Below are positions 26,191 to 36,031 of a DNA stretch of 64,000 nucleotides, in pieces; within the stretch, counting starts at the first letter, position 1; the number at the start of each line of letters is the position of its first letter. The notes beneath the pieces are model-generated. The model had not been told where the DNA came from, made no database searches, and saw nothing but the letters and a program-made list of their open reading frames with translations. Source of the stretch: JAQUBU01 sp036677685. GTDB lineage: Bacteria; Bacillota; Syntrophomonadia; Syntrophomonadales; Syntrophomonadaceae. The stretch lies in assembly GCA_036677685.1 (NCBI GenBank), contig JAVBWA010000005.1, positions 62,001 to 126,000 of the forward strand, in the 5' to 3' direction. Made by a program: the position numbers and the translations under genes.

Positions 26191-26306
26191 TGGCTTTAAT
26201 TTAAAATAACGAACCAACTTTATGCAAGGCGATCATTAACCTAGCCTATAACTTGGTTTCAGTCAAAACGTGAGCATTAAAGCAGTCGCTTGGGTCAGGA
26301 ATTCTT

Positions 26307-26331
26307 CCCCTCACCCCTTACCCCTCACGCC

Positions 26332-26335
<4 letters not shown>
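26307..26335 (-). repeat. G-rich short interspersed repeat, copy 3
   Basis: On the minus strand it reads GTAAGGCGTGAGGGG then TAAGGGG and GAGGGG. Its first TAA is the stop codon of leuS. Confidence 0.65.
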
Positions 26336-28800
<2,465 letters not shown>

Positions 28801-28832
28801 AACAGCCTCCTTAAACTATAGTCAGAAAAAAC

Positions 28833-28864
28833 AAAAACCCTCATCCCAGGCCAGGGACGAGAGT
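28833..28864 (-). terminator. T-box intrinsic terminator of leuS
   Basis: On the minus strand CTCTCGTCCC pairs with GGGATGAGGG, followed by TTTTTGTTTTTT. It is mutually exclusive with the antiterminator. Confidence 0.88.
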
Positions 28865-28899
28865 TATTTCCCGCGGTACCACCCTCATTAACAAAATAA

Positions 28900-28975
28900 T
28901 GGTGGAGCTAGTGGGATTCGAACCCACGGCCTCTTGAATGCCATTCAAGCGCGCTCCCAACTGCGCCATAGCCCC
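28900..28975 (-). tRNA. tRNA-Ala (anticodon GGC)
   Basis: 76 bases on the minus strand with CCA encoded. Acceptor GGGGCTA/TAGCTCC carries the G3-U70 pair that defines alanine tRNAs. D arm GCGC/GCGC, anticodon stem CTTGA/TCAAG with loop ATGGCAT (GGC), T arm GTGGG TTCGAAT CCCAC, discriminator A. All features are those of a working tRNA. It lies wholly inside the leuS T-box leader, upstream of the antiterminator, and shares its promoter. Confidence 0.97.
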
Positions 28976-29150
28976 ACGTCATTGTTCACTTAAAATCGTA
29001 ACGGGATTTACCGTCACAGGCTAAGCTGTCACCTGTGAAGCTCCCCGGCGAGTTCAACTGCTTTATCGCCTCGCACCATCCGGCGATTCTCTGTTGCTTG
29101 CGGTCTACTACTCCGGTTCCAAGCCGTTAATTATGGAGTTAACATTAAGA

Positions 29151-29179
29151 ATTATATGATAATAATCGAGTGAAGTCAA
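29151..29179 (-). promoter_or_regulatory. Sigma-A promoter of the tRNA-Ala/leuS leader transcript
   Basis: On the minus strand: TTGACT (29174-29179), 17-base spacer, TATAAT (29151-29156). Confidence 0.88.
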
Positions 29180-29288
29180 CAAAAAGACTTAAAAGCTAAT
29201 GGATAAATTTTTCATGTGGTTTTTATTTAGATTAAAACGGGGCGAAACGGATAAAATAAAATGATTAAATAAATAGGAGGGATACTTG

Positions 29289-29456
29289 ATGGGTTTAAAG
29301 GGATCACAATTTATTAATTGCAGTGTTGAAAGTTGTAAATACAATAAAGAATCGTCATACTGCACGTTAAAGGAAATAATGGTGGCGCCCCATAACAATA
29401 TTCAAAGCGGCAATGCGGGGGATGAAAGCCTTTGCGCCAGTTATCAGCCGAGATAA
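29289..29456 (+). CDS. DUF1540 family small Cys-rich protein
   Basis: 55 residues beginning MGLKGSQFINCSVESCKYN, with four Cys in the DUF1540 pattern (C-x4-C-x9-C and a late ESLCASY). Probably a small metal-binding protein; in Clostridia some are linked to sporulation, function unknown. GGAGGG lies 6 bases before ATG 29289. A terminator follows. Confidence 0.8.
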   Translation: MGLKGSQFINCSVESCKYNKESSYCTLKEIMVAPHNNIQSGNAGDESLCASYQPR

Positions 29457-29486
29457 CGGGGAATTAAGTCGAATAGTTTTAAAGAT

Positions 29487-29532
29487 AAAAAGGCTAAAAA
29501 GCCATAAAAACGCTTCTTAGCCTTTTTAATTT
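29487..29532. terminator. Terminator between the DUF1540 gene and the cNMP/DUF2225 gene
   Basis: AAAAAGGCTAA pairs with TTAGCCTTTTT across an A-rich loop; flanking A and T runs allow use on both strands by these convergent genes. Confidence 0.8.
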
Positions 29533-29551
29533 TTATGGAATTATAGCGCTC

Positions 29552-30808
29552 CTAATTGCTCTCTTCCGTCTCCTCCGCTTCTTCATTATTCATATTTTCT
29601 TTCAATTCTCTGATCCGGTCTTCGGCCTGCCGGTTTATCGTATTATTGCCACCCTTGCGGGCAATGGCGCCCCGGAAAAATTTAAGAGCTTCCATCTTGT
29701 CATCCACCCGCAGGCTAAGTTCACCCAGAAGCAGTGACATGCGCTGGTCCTGTTCCACCGAGGTGTCCCGCCGGGCATTGTAAAATGAGTCTTTAAAGAG
29801 ATCAAGGGCCTTTTGTGATGACATTCGATACATTTCTTCATCACCTACATCGTTGTACAACCAGGATAGCCGCAGCCAGACCTTGGCCGCGCTGGAGGGG
29901 TCCTGTTTGCCAACCTGCTGGGTTTGCAGCATCAAATAAAAAGATAGAAATACCTCATCAATTTTTCGAGGTGTGCTGAACTGCAAATTAAATTTGCCTT
30001 TAAGGGTCTTTGATTTGTCGATAATGAGTTTTTTATTGGCTTCCAATACCTGTTTAAACTCAAAATTAAAATTGGAATAAAAACAATTGGGGCAGTTCCA
30101 GACCATATAATAGAGCGGTTCAAAATCTACAAAGCGCTGGCGGAGATCATTATCAACTTTATCCAGTCTTAGCTTGGATGAACGGACATTTTTAACTTTG
30201 AATTTCTGTTCACAGACCGGGCATTCTACATCGCGGTCAAAGAGCAGGACATCATCGGTAGATGGTGCAGTAAGCTGATAGCTCTTGTGTCCCGGCGGGA
30301 AGAGGCTGGAATCTAAAACCGGGGGCGGGGCGGATTTTTCAGATGCAGTACTTCCCGGACCGGCGGTGGCATTCCCAGATCCGGCCGCAGGAGATGGAGC
30401 AACGGTTCTAGTCTCCAAGGCCATCCCTTGTTTAAGCTGTTTCATTTCATCATTTTGCTGGCGCAAGCGGCCGCTCATTCCCTTCATTATGCGGTATGCA
30501 AGGCTCGGCTGCTGGGCAATAACGTGCTCAAAGTTATTTTCGTTTATTATCAGAACAATCGTATCCTCGATGGCTCCTATAGTTGCGCTGCGAGGCATTC
30601 CCTCCAAAAGCGACATTTCGCCGAAGAAATCCCCAGGTCCCAGAGTGGCAACCATAATCGGGTAACCATCTACAGAATTGAGATAAACTCCAACCCTGCC
30701 TCTTAGGATTATATACATTTCATGCCCGGGGTCACCGGCATTAAAAAATAATTCATCAATACCATATTTTTTTACCCCGCCTAATCTGGCTAACGCCGCA
30801 ACGTCCAT
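29552..30808 (-). CDS. Cyclic-nucleotide-binding domain fused to DUF2225 zinc-ribbon/TPR protein
   Basis: 418 residues. Residues 1-110 are a cNMP-binding barrel (AGDPGHEMYIILRGRVGVYL, GPGDFFGEMSLLEGMPRSAT). A Pro/Ala/Ser linker (130-170) follows, then a DUF2225 region with zinc-ribbon-like pairs (CPVCEQKFK and CPNCFYSN) and a C-terminal helical repeat region ending in an acidic tail. There is no DNA-binding helix-turn-helix, so it is not a Crp-type regulator. DUF2225 has no known function. The arrangement suggests ligand-gated control of a cytoplasmic scaffold; that is inference. It is transcribed alone, divergent from comEA. Confidence 0.82.
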   Translation of the reverse strand: MDVAALARLGGVKKYGIDELFFNAGDPGHEMYIILRGRVGVYLNSVDGYPIMVATLGPGDFFGEMSLLEGMPRSATIGAIEDTIVLIINENNFEHVIAQQPSLAYRIMKGMSGRLRQQNDEMKQLKQGMALETRTVAPSPAAGSGNATAGPGSTASEKSAPPPVLDSSLFPPGHKSYQLTAPSTDDVLLFDRDVECPVCEQKFKVKNVRSSKLRLDKVDNDLRQRFVDFEPLYYMVWNCPNCFYSNFNFEFKQVLEANKKLIIDKSKTLKGKFNLQFSTPRKIDEVFLSFYLMLQTQQVGKQDPSSAAKVWLRLSWLYNDVGDEEMYRMSSQKALDLFKDSFYNARRDTSVEQDQRMSLLLGELSLRVDDKMEALKFFRGAIARKGGNNTINRQAEDRIRELKENMNNEEAEETEESN

Positions 30809-31011
30809 TCTTATCCTCCTCTAGTAGCAAACCGGTGGATTTGCAGTATTTGTCTCTGACTTGCCGTTTTAATTTATTCTATAAACAACAATAATTATCC
30901 TCCCAAAAATTATGCTAAAAGAGGAATTTGTTCTTTCTCCATGCAAATATTCGATAAATGTGGAGGAAATTTACATTTAGTGCCGAATAATTCCAAAGAG
31001 GTGAGAGGTTT

Positions 31012-31662
31012 ATGGAAAATTGGGATCGGCGTTATATAACAGCAGGGCTTATATTTTTATTGCTTGCAGTATTTGCCACAGGAGTTAAGTATGCTGATTT
31101 TAAAAATAAAAATCAACAGAAAACCAAAGTAGTAATAAATGAAGAAAGTAACAAGGAAGAAGGCTCAAGTGAAAAGGAACAGGCAAAAGACGAAGCAATT
31201 ATCCAGGTCTATGTTTGCGGGGCCGTAAAAAGACCTGGCGTTTACCGGCTGCCGGAAGGGGCGCGGCTTTATGAGGCTGTTGAGATGGCTGAAGCCAACG
31301 CTGATGCGGATGTAAAATTCCTGGAAATGGCGCGCAAATTAGTGGATGGCGAAAGTATTCTGGTGCCGGTGGCGGGCGAAAACAATGAAAATGACCGTGT
31401 TCCTCCTAACAGCAGCGCCATCGCAGGTAATGTTCGAAATCCTTCCCCCGGAGCGTCGGCTCAGGGCAAGCTGAATATTAACCGGGCCAGTGTTCAGGAA
31501 TTGGATGAAGGCTTGCCTGGAATAGGGCCTTCGTTGGCCCAGCGTATTGTTGATTACCGCAGCAGCAATGGAGATTTTAAACAAGTTGAGGATATAAAAA
31601 ATGTCAGCGGAATTGGCGACAAAAAGTTTGCAGCAATCAAGGAGATCATTTGTGTAAGGTAA
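31012..31662 (+). CDS. comEA: ComEA-like DNA-binding competence protein
   Basis: 216 residues: an N-terminal membrane anchor (ITAGLIFLLLAVFATGV), a charged linker, an SLBB domain (IIQVYVCGAVKRPGVYRLPEG) and a C-terminal double helix-hairpin-helix (LNINRASVQELDEGLPGIGP...VSGIGDKKFAAIKEII). It binds double-stranded DNA outside the membrane for uptake. comEC follows 49 bases downstream. ATG 31012 follows GAGAGG. Confidence 0.93.
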   Translation: MENWDRRYITAGLIFLLLAVFATGVKYADFKNKNQQKTKVVINEESNKEEGSSEKEQAKDEAIIQVYVCGAVKRPGVYRLPEGARLYEAVEMAEANADADVKFLEMARKLVDGESILVPVAGENNENDRVPPNSSAIAGNVRNPSPGASAQGKLNINRASVQELDEGLPGIGPSLAQRIVDYRSSNGDFKQVEDIKNVSGIGDKKFAAIKEIICVR

Positions 31663-31711
31663 GTCAAGTTAAAAGTCAAACTTAAAATAATTTGCGGGAA
31701 AGGCAAAAGGC

Positions 31712-33997
31712 ATGATCAACTCCTGGTTTGAGGTTTTTATCTTCCTCGCGATAGGAATATTCCTGGCATTTAATAACTGTTGGCTGGTAATCGCGCTGCT
31801 GTTTTTAATCCTGGCCATAATTGTTTTATATCGCAAGAGCGATTCCCAGCGGGTATTAACCGGTATCATGGTTATCGCTGCCGGGATATTGTATTTTATA
31901 GTAGCCGAAAACCCGCCAGTATCAGATTTAAAAGCCCGGGATGGTGCTATAGTAAGCGGAACTGTTTCAAATATTCCTTCTTACGATGGGCAGAAAACAC
32001 GCTTTGTGATCGTCAATGACAGTCTGGAAGATAAAGAAAAAAAGCTGCAGGTAAGCTGCTACTTTAAATCCGACCTGCAAAAAGGCGATAAAGTTCAAAT
32101 GCAGGGAGCCTTGAAAGTCCCGGTGCCACCCGGAAATCCAGGTGAATTTAATTATCCGCGCTACTTATCCTATCAGCATATTTATTATCTTTTTATTGTA
32201 AAAGATAATTCTGATCTAAAGATTCTTTCTCCTCCAGGTTTTCCACAAAACTGGCTCAATTCATTCAGTCAGAATTACGAGAAACTGGTCAATGATGTAT
32301 TGCCCTCGCAGGAGGCTGCTATTTTACAGGGTATGCTCTTAGGCAAGGTGGATGATATTGAGCCTGAGCAATACAAGGATTTTCAGAAAACCGGTATTAT
32401 CCACGTCTTTTCCGTTTCCGGCCTGCATGTGGGGTTTCTGCTGTTGCTTGCTGCCTGGGTGACTTCGCTTTTTAAGATATCACCCCGTTATAAACTCTTG
32501 TCTTGTCTCATACTCATATTTTCCTATGGCAGTTTAGTATCCTGGCCGGTTCCGGTGCAGAGAACGGTGATTATGGCCAGCTTGGGCCTTTCAGCTCATT
32601 ATATGGGGCGTGAGCAGCAATTATTAAACAGCCTGGGCCTTGCAGGTATTATAATACTTGTCTTGGACCCACCAGCCCTTTTTATGATCTCGTTTCAACT
32701 TACCTTTATGGCAACCTGGGGGCTGGTCTATCTCTATCCTTTGCTCAAAAAACGGCTGCAGTACAAGAACATTATAGGTGATTTGATTTTGATTCCGCTA
32801 TGTGCCCAGGTAGTGGTCATTCCATTGATTGCCTACTATTTTAACCTCTTCAGCCCCTTGAGCTTGCTCAGCAACCTATTAACTACCTACCTATCTGCTT
32901 CAGTTGTAATACTGGGTTTCCTGGCCCTGATGCTGGCCGGATTCTGCTCAGGACTTGCAACTCTGTTTCTTTATCCGGTCGGTTTGTTCATTGAATTAAT
33001 TCTGGGGCTTAATAGTTTTGTTATTCAATTACCCGCTGCCTTTATATGGGTTGCCACTCCGCCTTTAATACTTGTAATTGCCTATTATGTTGGCCTTTTG
33101 CTTTTAATCAAATACAGGAACCCGGAGGGAGGCAGAGTTTTTTCCTATTGCGGTCTGGCCTTAATCGGTGTATTTCTTGTATTTATTTTTCTGCCTGCTT
33201 CAATATATGACCGCGGGAATATGGAGGCAGTATTTATTGATGTAGGCCAAGGAGACAGCATTCTGCTCAAAAGTCCTCAGGGCAAGTTTATTCTGCTCGA
33301 CGGGGGAGGCAGCCAATTTTTTGACCCCGGTTCCGACAAGGTCTTGCCTTACCTTCACCGGCGGGGAATACGGGAATTGTATATGATTATAAACAGCCAT
33401 CCGGATTTGGACCACTTGCAGGGTTTGGAAAAGGTGGCCCGCGAAATACCGGTACAGTATATAGCTGTGCCCGCATGCCTGGCCGGAGCCAAGGATTATG
33501 ATATGTTGAAAAGTATGGCCCGGAAGCGGAACGCAGTTTTAGTGAAACTGGCCGGGGGGCAGGAAATAAGCATTGAAAAAGACTGGTTGATAAATGTGCT
33601 CTATCCGGAAAAGGATGCCGATGAAGAAGATTATAACGAACGCTCCCTGGTGCTGCGGGTTGCTTATAAGGATTTTTCCATGCTGTTGCCCGGCGATCTG
33701 GGCAAGGAGGGATTAAACGCTCTGCTGCAAAGTCACCGGCTAAAACCCAGCACCATTGTTAAAGTACCGCATCATGGCAGCAAAGGGTCACTCTCACCTG
33801 AATTCTATGCTAAATCCAAGCCGTATCTGGCAATCATTTCGGTCGGTGCCAACAACAACTTCGGCCATCCCCATCATGATGTTCTGCAAACTCTGAAAGA
33901 GCAGGGGATTAAAGTATACCGAACCGATAAGGATGGGGCTATAAGGATAAAGAGCGATGGAACGAGCATTGAAGTGGAACCTGCCCGGGGAGGATAA
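31712..33997 (+). CDS. comEC: ComEC/Rec2 DNA-uptake channel
   Basis: 761 residues: N-terminal membrane segments and OB-like domain (DUF4131), the competence domain (GIIHVFSVSGLHVGFLLLL), several more helices, and a C-terminal metallo-beta-lactamase domain (DVGQGDSILL, NSHPDLDHLQGL, PHHGSKGS). It forms the channel for single-stranded DNA and probably degrades the other strand. In many Firmicutes holA follows directly; here the TAA stop (33995-33997) merges with a modular repeat and holA lies 22 kb away. Confidence 0.95.
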   Translation: MINSWFEVFIFLAIGIFLAFNNCWLVIALLFLILAIIVLYRKSDSQRVLTGIMVIAAGILYFIVAENPPVSDLKARDGAIVSGTVSNIPSYDGQKTRFVIVNDSLEDKEKKLQVSCYFKSDLQKGDKVQMQGALKVPVPPGNPGEFNYPRYLSYQHIYYLFIVKDNSDLKILSPPGFPQNWLNSFSQNYEKLVNDVLPSQEAAILQGMLLGKVDDIEPEQYKDFQKTGIIHVFSVSGLHVGFLLLLAAWVTSLFKISPRYKLLSCLILIFSYGSLVSWPVPVQRTVIMASLGLSAHYMGREQQLLNSLGLAGIIILVLDPPALFMISFQLTFMATWGLVYLYPLLKKRLQYKNIIGDLILIPLCAQVVVIPLIAYYFNLFSPLSLLSNLLTTYLSASVVILGFLALMLAGFCSGLATLFLYPVGLFIELILGLNSFVIQLPAAFIWVATPPLILVIAYYVGLLLLIKYRNPEGGRVFSYCGLALIGVFLVFIFLPASIYDRGNMEAVFIDVGQGDSILLKSPQGKFILLDGGGSQFFDPGSDKVLPYLHRRGIRELYMIINSHPDLDHLQGLEKVAREIPVQYIAVPACLAGAKDYDMLKSMARKRNAVLVKLAGGQEISIEKDWLINVLYPEKDADEEDYNERSLVLRVAYKDFSMLLPGDLGKEGLNALLQSHRLKPSTIVKVPHHGSKGSLSPEFYAKSKPYLAIISVGANNNFGHPHHDVLQTLKEQGIKVYRTDKDGAIRIKSDGTSIEVEPARGG

Positions 33998-34182
33998 CGA
34001 GGTGAAAAGATGGTCCCGTTTCTTTAACGGTCGGGTTACTATTAACAAAACAGGCGGCGGGTTCTAATCTCCCGCCTCGTTGCAGCGATGTGTTGCCCCC
34101 TACGGGGACCACTTATAGTGATTCCCTTCGGGAATGATTAAATTGTGTTGAAACTGCCCCGCAGTATCTTCCGCTGCTTAAA
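33996..34182 (+). repeat. Modular hairpin repeat, copy B (complete)
   Basis: Full-length member: AACGAGG start, GGCGGG...CCCGCC hairpin followed by CTCGTT, CCCCTACGGGG and ATTCCCTTCGGGAAT hairpins, then the AAACTGC...GCAGT region and CTGCTTAAAC end. Its first two bases are the end of the comEC stop codon. Confidence 0.85.
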
Positions 34183-34264
34183 CAATCAAGGGACGGCAGA
34201 CCATGTGTCAATGAAAGGTCAACCAAGAAAAATTACACCAAGTAAAAATATTTTATAAAAAGGA

Positions 34265-34319
34265 TTGACATCCTAAAAGCAAGCGATTATTCTTAAACTA
34301 TACCAAATGAGTAAACAAT
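34265..34319 (+). promoter_or_regulatory. Promoter and Rrf2-type operator of the Rrf2 regulator gene
   Basis: TTGACA (34265-34270), 17 bases, TATTCT (34288-34293), then the motif CTATACCAAATGAGTAAACA ending at 34319, located over the expected start of transcription. Nearly the same motif recurs at 34755-34776 ahead of rubrerythrin. Confidence 0.7.
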
Positions 34320-34332
34320 ATTGGGAGTGCTT

Positions 34333-34737
34333 ATGAACATCAATCAAGCTACCGATTACGGATTTAGGGCAGTACTTCATCTGGCCGAGCAGGCCAAAGG
34401 AGAGGTGGTGGAAGCTCAAGCCATAGCACAGAGCCAAGCAATACCCATGCGCTTTTTGCTCAAGATTATGCCTTCCCTGATAAAGGCCGGTATTGTACGA
34501 TCCCAGCGCGGGGTGGGAGGAGGGTATATATTGGCTAAAGACCCCGGGGAAATCACGCTCTTGGATGTCATTGAAGCTGTGGAGGGACCTTTTCATTTAA
34601 ACCGTTGTTTAACCGACGAGAGCTTTTGCAGTAAAAACGGCCCCCCGCATTGTAAAGTGCATCAAGCCCTTGAAGACATTCAGCAAAGGCTGATGCAGGA
34701 CTTTCAGAGTTATACTTTTGCCAAACTCAGGGACTAA
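34333..34737 (+). CDS. Rrf2-family transcriptional regulator with three-Cys cluster motif
   Basis: 134 residues. The winged helix (INQATDYGFRAVLHLAEQ, then PMRFLLKIMPSLIKAGIV and SQRGVGGGYILAKDP) is typical of Rrf2 repressors such as IscR and NsrR. The C-terminal half has Cys in NRCLTDESFCSKNGPPHC, matching the FeS-binding spacing of redox- or NO-sensing members. ATG 34333 follows GGGAG. It most likely controls itself and the adjacent rubrerythrin through shared operators, sensing oxygen, peroxide or NO through the cluster. Confidence 0.9.
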   Translation: MNINQATDYGFRAVLHLAEQAKGEVVEAQAIAQSQAIPMRFLLKIMPSLIKAGIVRSQRGVGGGYILAKDPGEITLLDVIEAVEGPFHLNRCLTDESFCSKNGPPHCKVHQALEDIQQRLMQDFQSYTFAKLRD

Positions 34738-34754
34738 ATTTTTTTGCCATAAAA

Positions 34755-34776
34755 GTATACCGTATTAGTAAACAAT
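34755..34776 (+). promoter_or_regulatory. Second Rrf2-type operator, upstream of rubrerythrin
   Basis: GTATACCGTATTAGTAAACA plus AT: aligned with 34298-34319 it shares TATACC, the central AT and AGTAAACAAT. It lies 105 bases before the rbr start, within the likely promoter. Confidence 0.65.
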
Positions 34777-34880
34777 AAGCATGAGCTGATATATGACAAT
34801 ATGGCGGAGGGGGTGAAAGAAAACCATTATTTTGTTAAATACCGCTTACTTGAATAAATGATTTTTAAGGAGGTTTTATC

Positions 34881-35375
34881 ATGTCAACAAAAGATAATTT
34901 ACAGGCAGCCTTTGCCGGCGAATCTCAGGCCAATAGAAAATACCTGGCTTTTTCGGAAAAAGCCACCAAAGAAGGTTTGGCTAAAGTAGGCCGCTTGTTC
35001 CAGGCGGTGGCCGAAGCCGAGACCATCCATGCTTTGAAGCATTTACAGGTTATGAATGGGGTGGGCAGCACCATGGAAAATCTGCAACAGGCTGTCGGCG
35101 GAGAGTATTATGAATTCATGGAAATGTATCCGGCTTTTATTGCCGAGGCCCAGGAAGAAGGAAACAAGGCGGCGGAATACTCCTTCAACAACGCCAATGA
35201 AGCAGAAAAGGTTCACCACCAATTATATGAAAAAGCTCTGCAAGCGGTTTCCGAAGGCAAAGATTTTCCCGCGGAGGAATTCCATCTGTGCCCGGTGTGC
35301 GGATGGGTCGGCAGTGAAGCTCCTGACCGGTGCCCGATCTGCGGCACCCCCAGCAAAGCCTTTAAAAAGTACTAA
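34881..35375 (+). CDS. rbr: Rubrerythrin
   Basis: 164 residues: a four-helix diiron domain (GESQANRKYLAFSEKA, EAETIHALKHL, NANEAEKVHHQLYEKAL) with the expected Glu/His ligands, and a C-terminal rubredoxin-like domain (CPVCGW...CPICGTPS). It reduces hydrogen peroxide in anaerobes. AAGGAGG precedes ATG 34881. It is under the presumed Rrf2 operator and next to desulfoferrodoxin and flavodiiron genes. Confidence 0.95.
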   Translation: MSTKDNLQAAFAGESQANRKYLAFSEKATKEGLAKVGRLFQAVAEAETIHALKHLQVMNGVGSTMENLQQAVGGEYYEFMEMYPAFIAEAQEEGNKAAEYSFNNANEAEKVHHQLYEKALQAVSEGKDFPAEEFHLCPVCGWVGSEAPDRCPICGTPSKAFKKY

Positions 35376-35389
35376 AACGGATTCTCTAA

Positions 35390-35429
35390 AGCAAAGGAGT
35401 CGTCGCTTCTTAAGCTCGGCTCCTTTGCT
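35390..35429 (+). terminator. Hairpin after rubrerythrin
   Basis: AGCAAAGGAG and CTCCTTTGCT form a perfect 10-pair stem; no T run follows, so termination efficiency is uncertain. Confidence 0.5.
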
Positions 35430-35437
35430 CAAATAAT

Positions 35438-35470
35438 AAACTGCTCCGCAGTTTCTTCCGATGCTTAAAA
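35438..35470 (+). repeat. Modular hairpin repeat, copy I (3' module only)
   Basis: AACTGCTCCGCAGTT followed by TCTTCCGATGCTTAAAA equals the 3' end of the full repeats. Confidence 0.7.
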
Positions 35471-35555
35471 GATATCTGGTTTGTTATAAAGGGATGGATT
35501 ATACTAAACCAAAGAATTACTACTACATTATTCCAAAATAGGGAGGGATTTTGAA

Positions 35556-35936
35556 ATGGCAAAGTTATTGGGTATTTACAAATGTGAAGTATGCGGAAAT
35601 ATAGTGGAGGTCCTCTTCGAGGGCGTCGGGGAATTGCATTGCTGTGGTCAGCCCATGAACTTAATGCAGGAGAATACTGTGGATGCGTCATTGGAAAAAC
35701 ATGTTCCCATCGGCACCTTGGAAGGGAATATGCTGAATGTAAAAGTGGGCAGCGCGGTTCATCCCATGACCGAAGATCACTATATCCAATGGATTGAAGT
35801 TATGGCAGGAAACAAGGCTTACCGTGAATTCCTTAAACCCGGACAGGAACCCCGGGCAAGCTTTTGCATTGATACCGGCGGGGAGCCGGTTGTAATCAAA
35901 GCATACTGCAATTTACACGGGCTGTGGAAGGCTTGA
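35556..35936 (+). CDS. dfx: Desulfoferrodoxin (superoxide reductase)
   Basis: 126 residues: an N-terminal desulforedoxin-like domain with CEVCG...CCGQPM (FeCys4 centre I) and a C-terminal neelaredoxin domain with the catalytic iron ligands in LEKHVPIG, VGSAVHPM, and AYCNLHGLWK. It reduces superoxide to peroxide, which rubrerythrin and the flavodiiron protein can remove. GGGAGGG precedes ATG 35556. Confidence 0.95.
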   Translation: MAKLLGIYKCEVCGNIVEVLFEGVGELHCCGQPMNLMQENTVDASLEKHVPIGTLEGNMLNVKVGSAVHPMTEDHYIQWIEVMAGNKAYREFLKPGQEPRASFCIDTGGEPVVIKAYCNLHGLWKA

Positions 35937-36031
35937 TCCCCGCTTCTGATTTGGAAGGAATATTATTATCCGTTTAATCAAGAGTTAAGAGCTAACCATA
36001 GAAAAAATATATTACCTGGAGGTGACAAATT

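Larger units (their letters stand above)
28801..29143 (-). promoter_or_regulatory. T-box leader of leuS (CTC specifier), interrupted by a tRNA-Ala gene
   Basis: On the minus strand the leader has the stem I loop-E element AGTAGTAGA, the GNTG-type loop CGGATGGTGCGAGG, and GAACTCGCCGG, which places the leucine codon CTC in the specifier loop. Stem II (CACAGG...CCTGTG) follows. The antiterminator box AGGGTGGTACCGCGGG is at 28870-28885. Between them, where stem III would be (AACAATGAC on one side, TTTTGTTAATG on the other), sits a complete tRNA-Ala gene. Uncharged tRNA-Leu should promote readthrough into leuS. Confidence 0.9.

Noticed and set aside
28900..28975. tRNA-like sequence in the leuS leader considered a mere mimic
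   Set aside because: All arms, T-loop bases, discriminator, CCA and the G3-U70 pair are intact, which fits a functional tRNA gene rather than a mimic; also it is alanine, not leucine, so it is not a specifier mimic.
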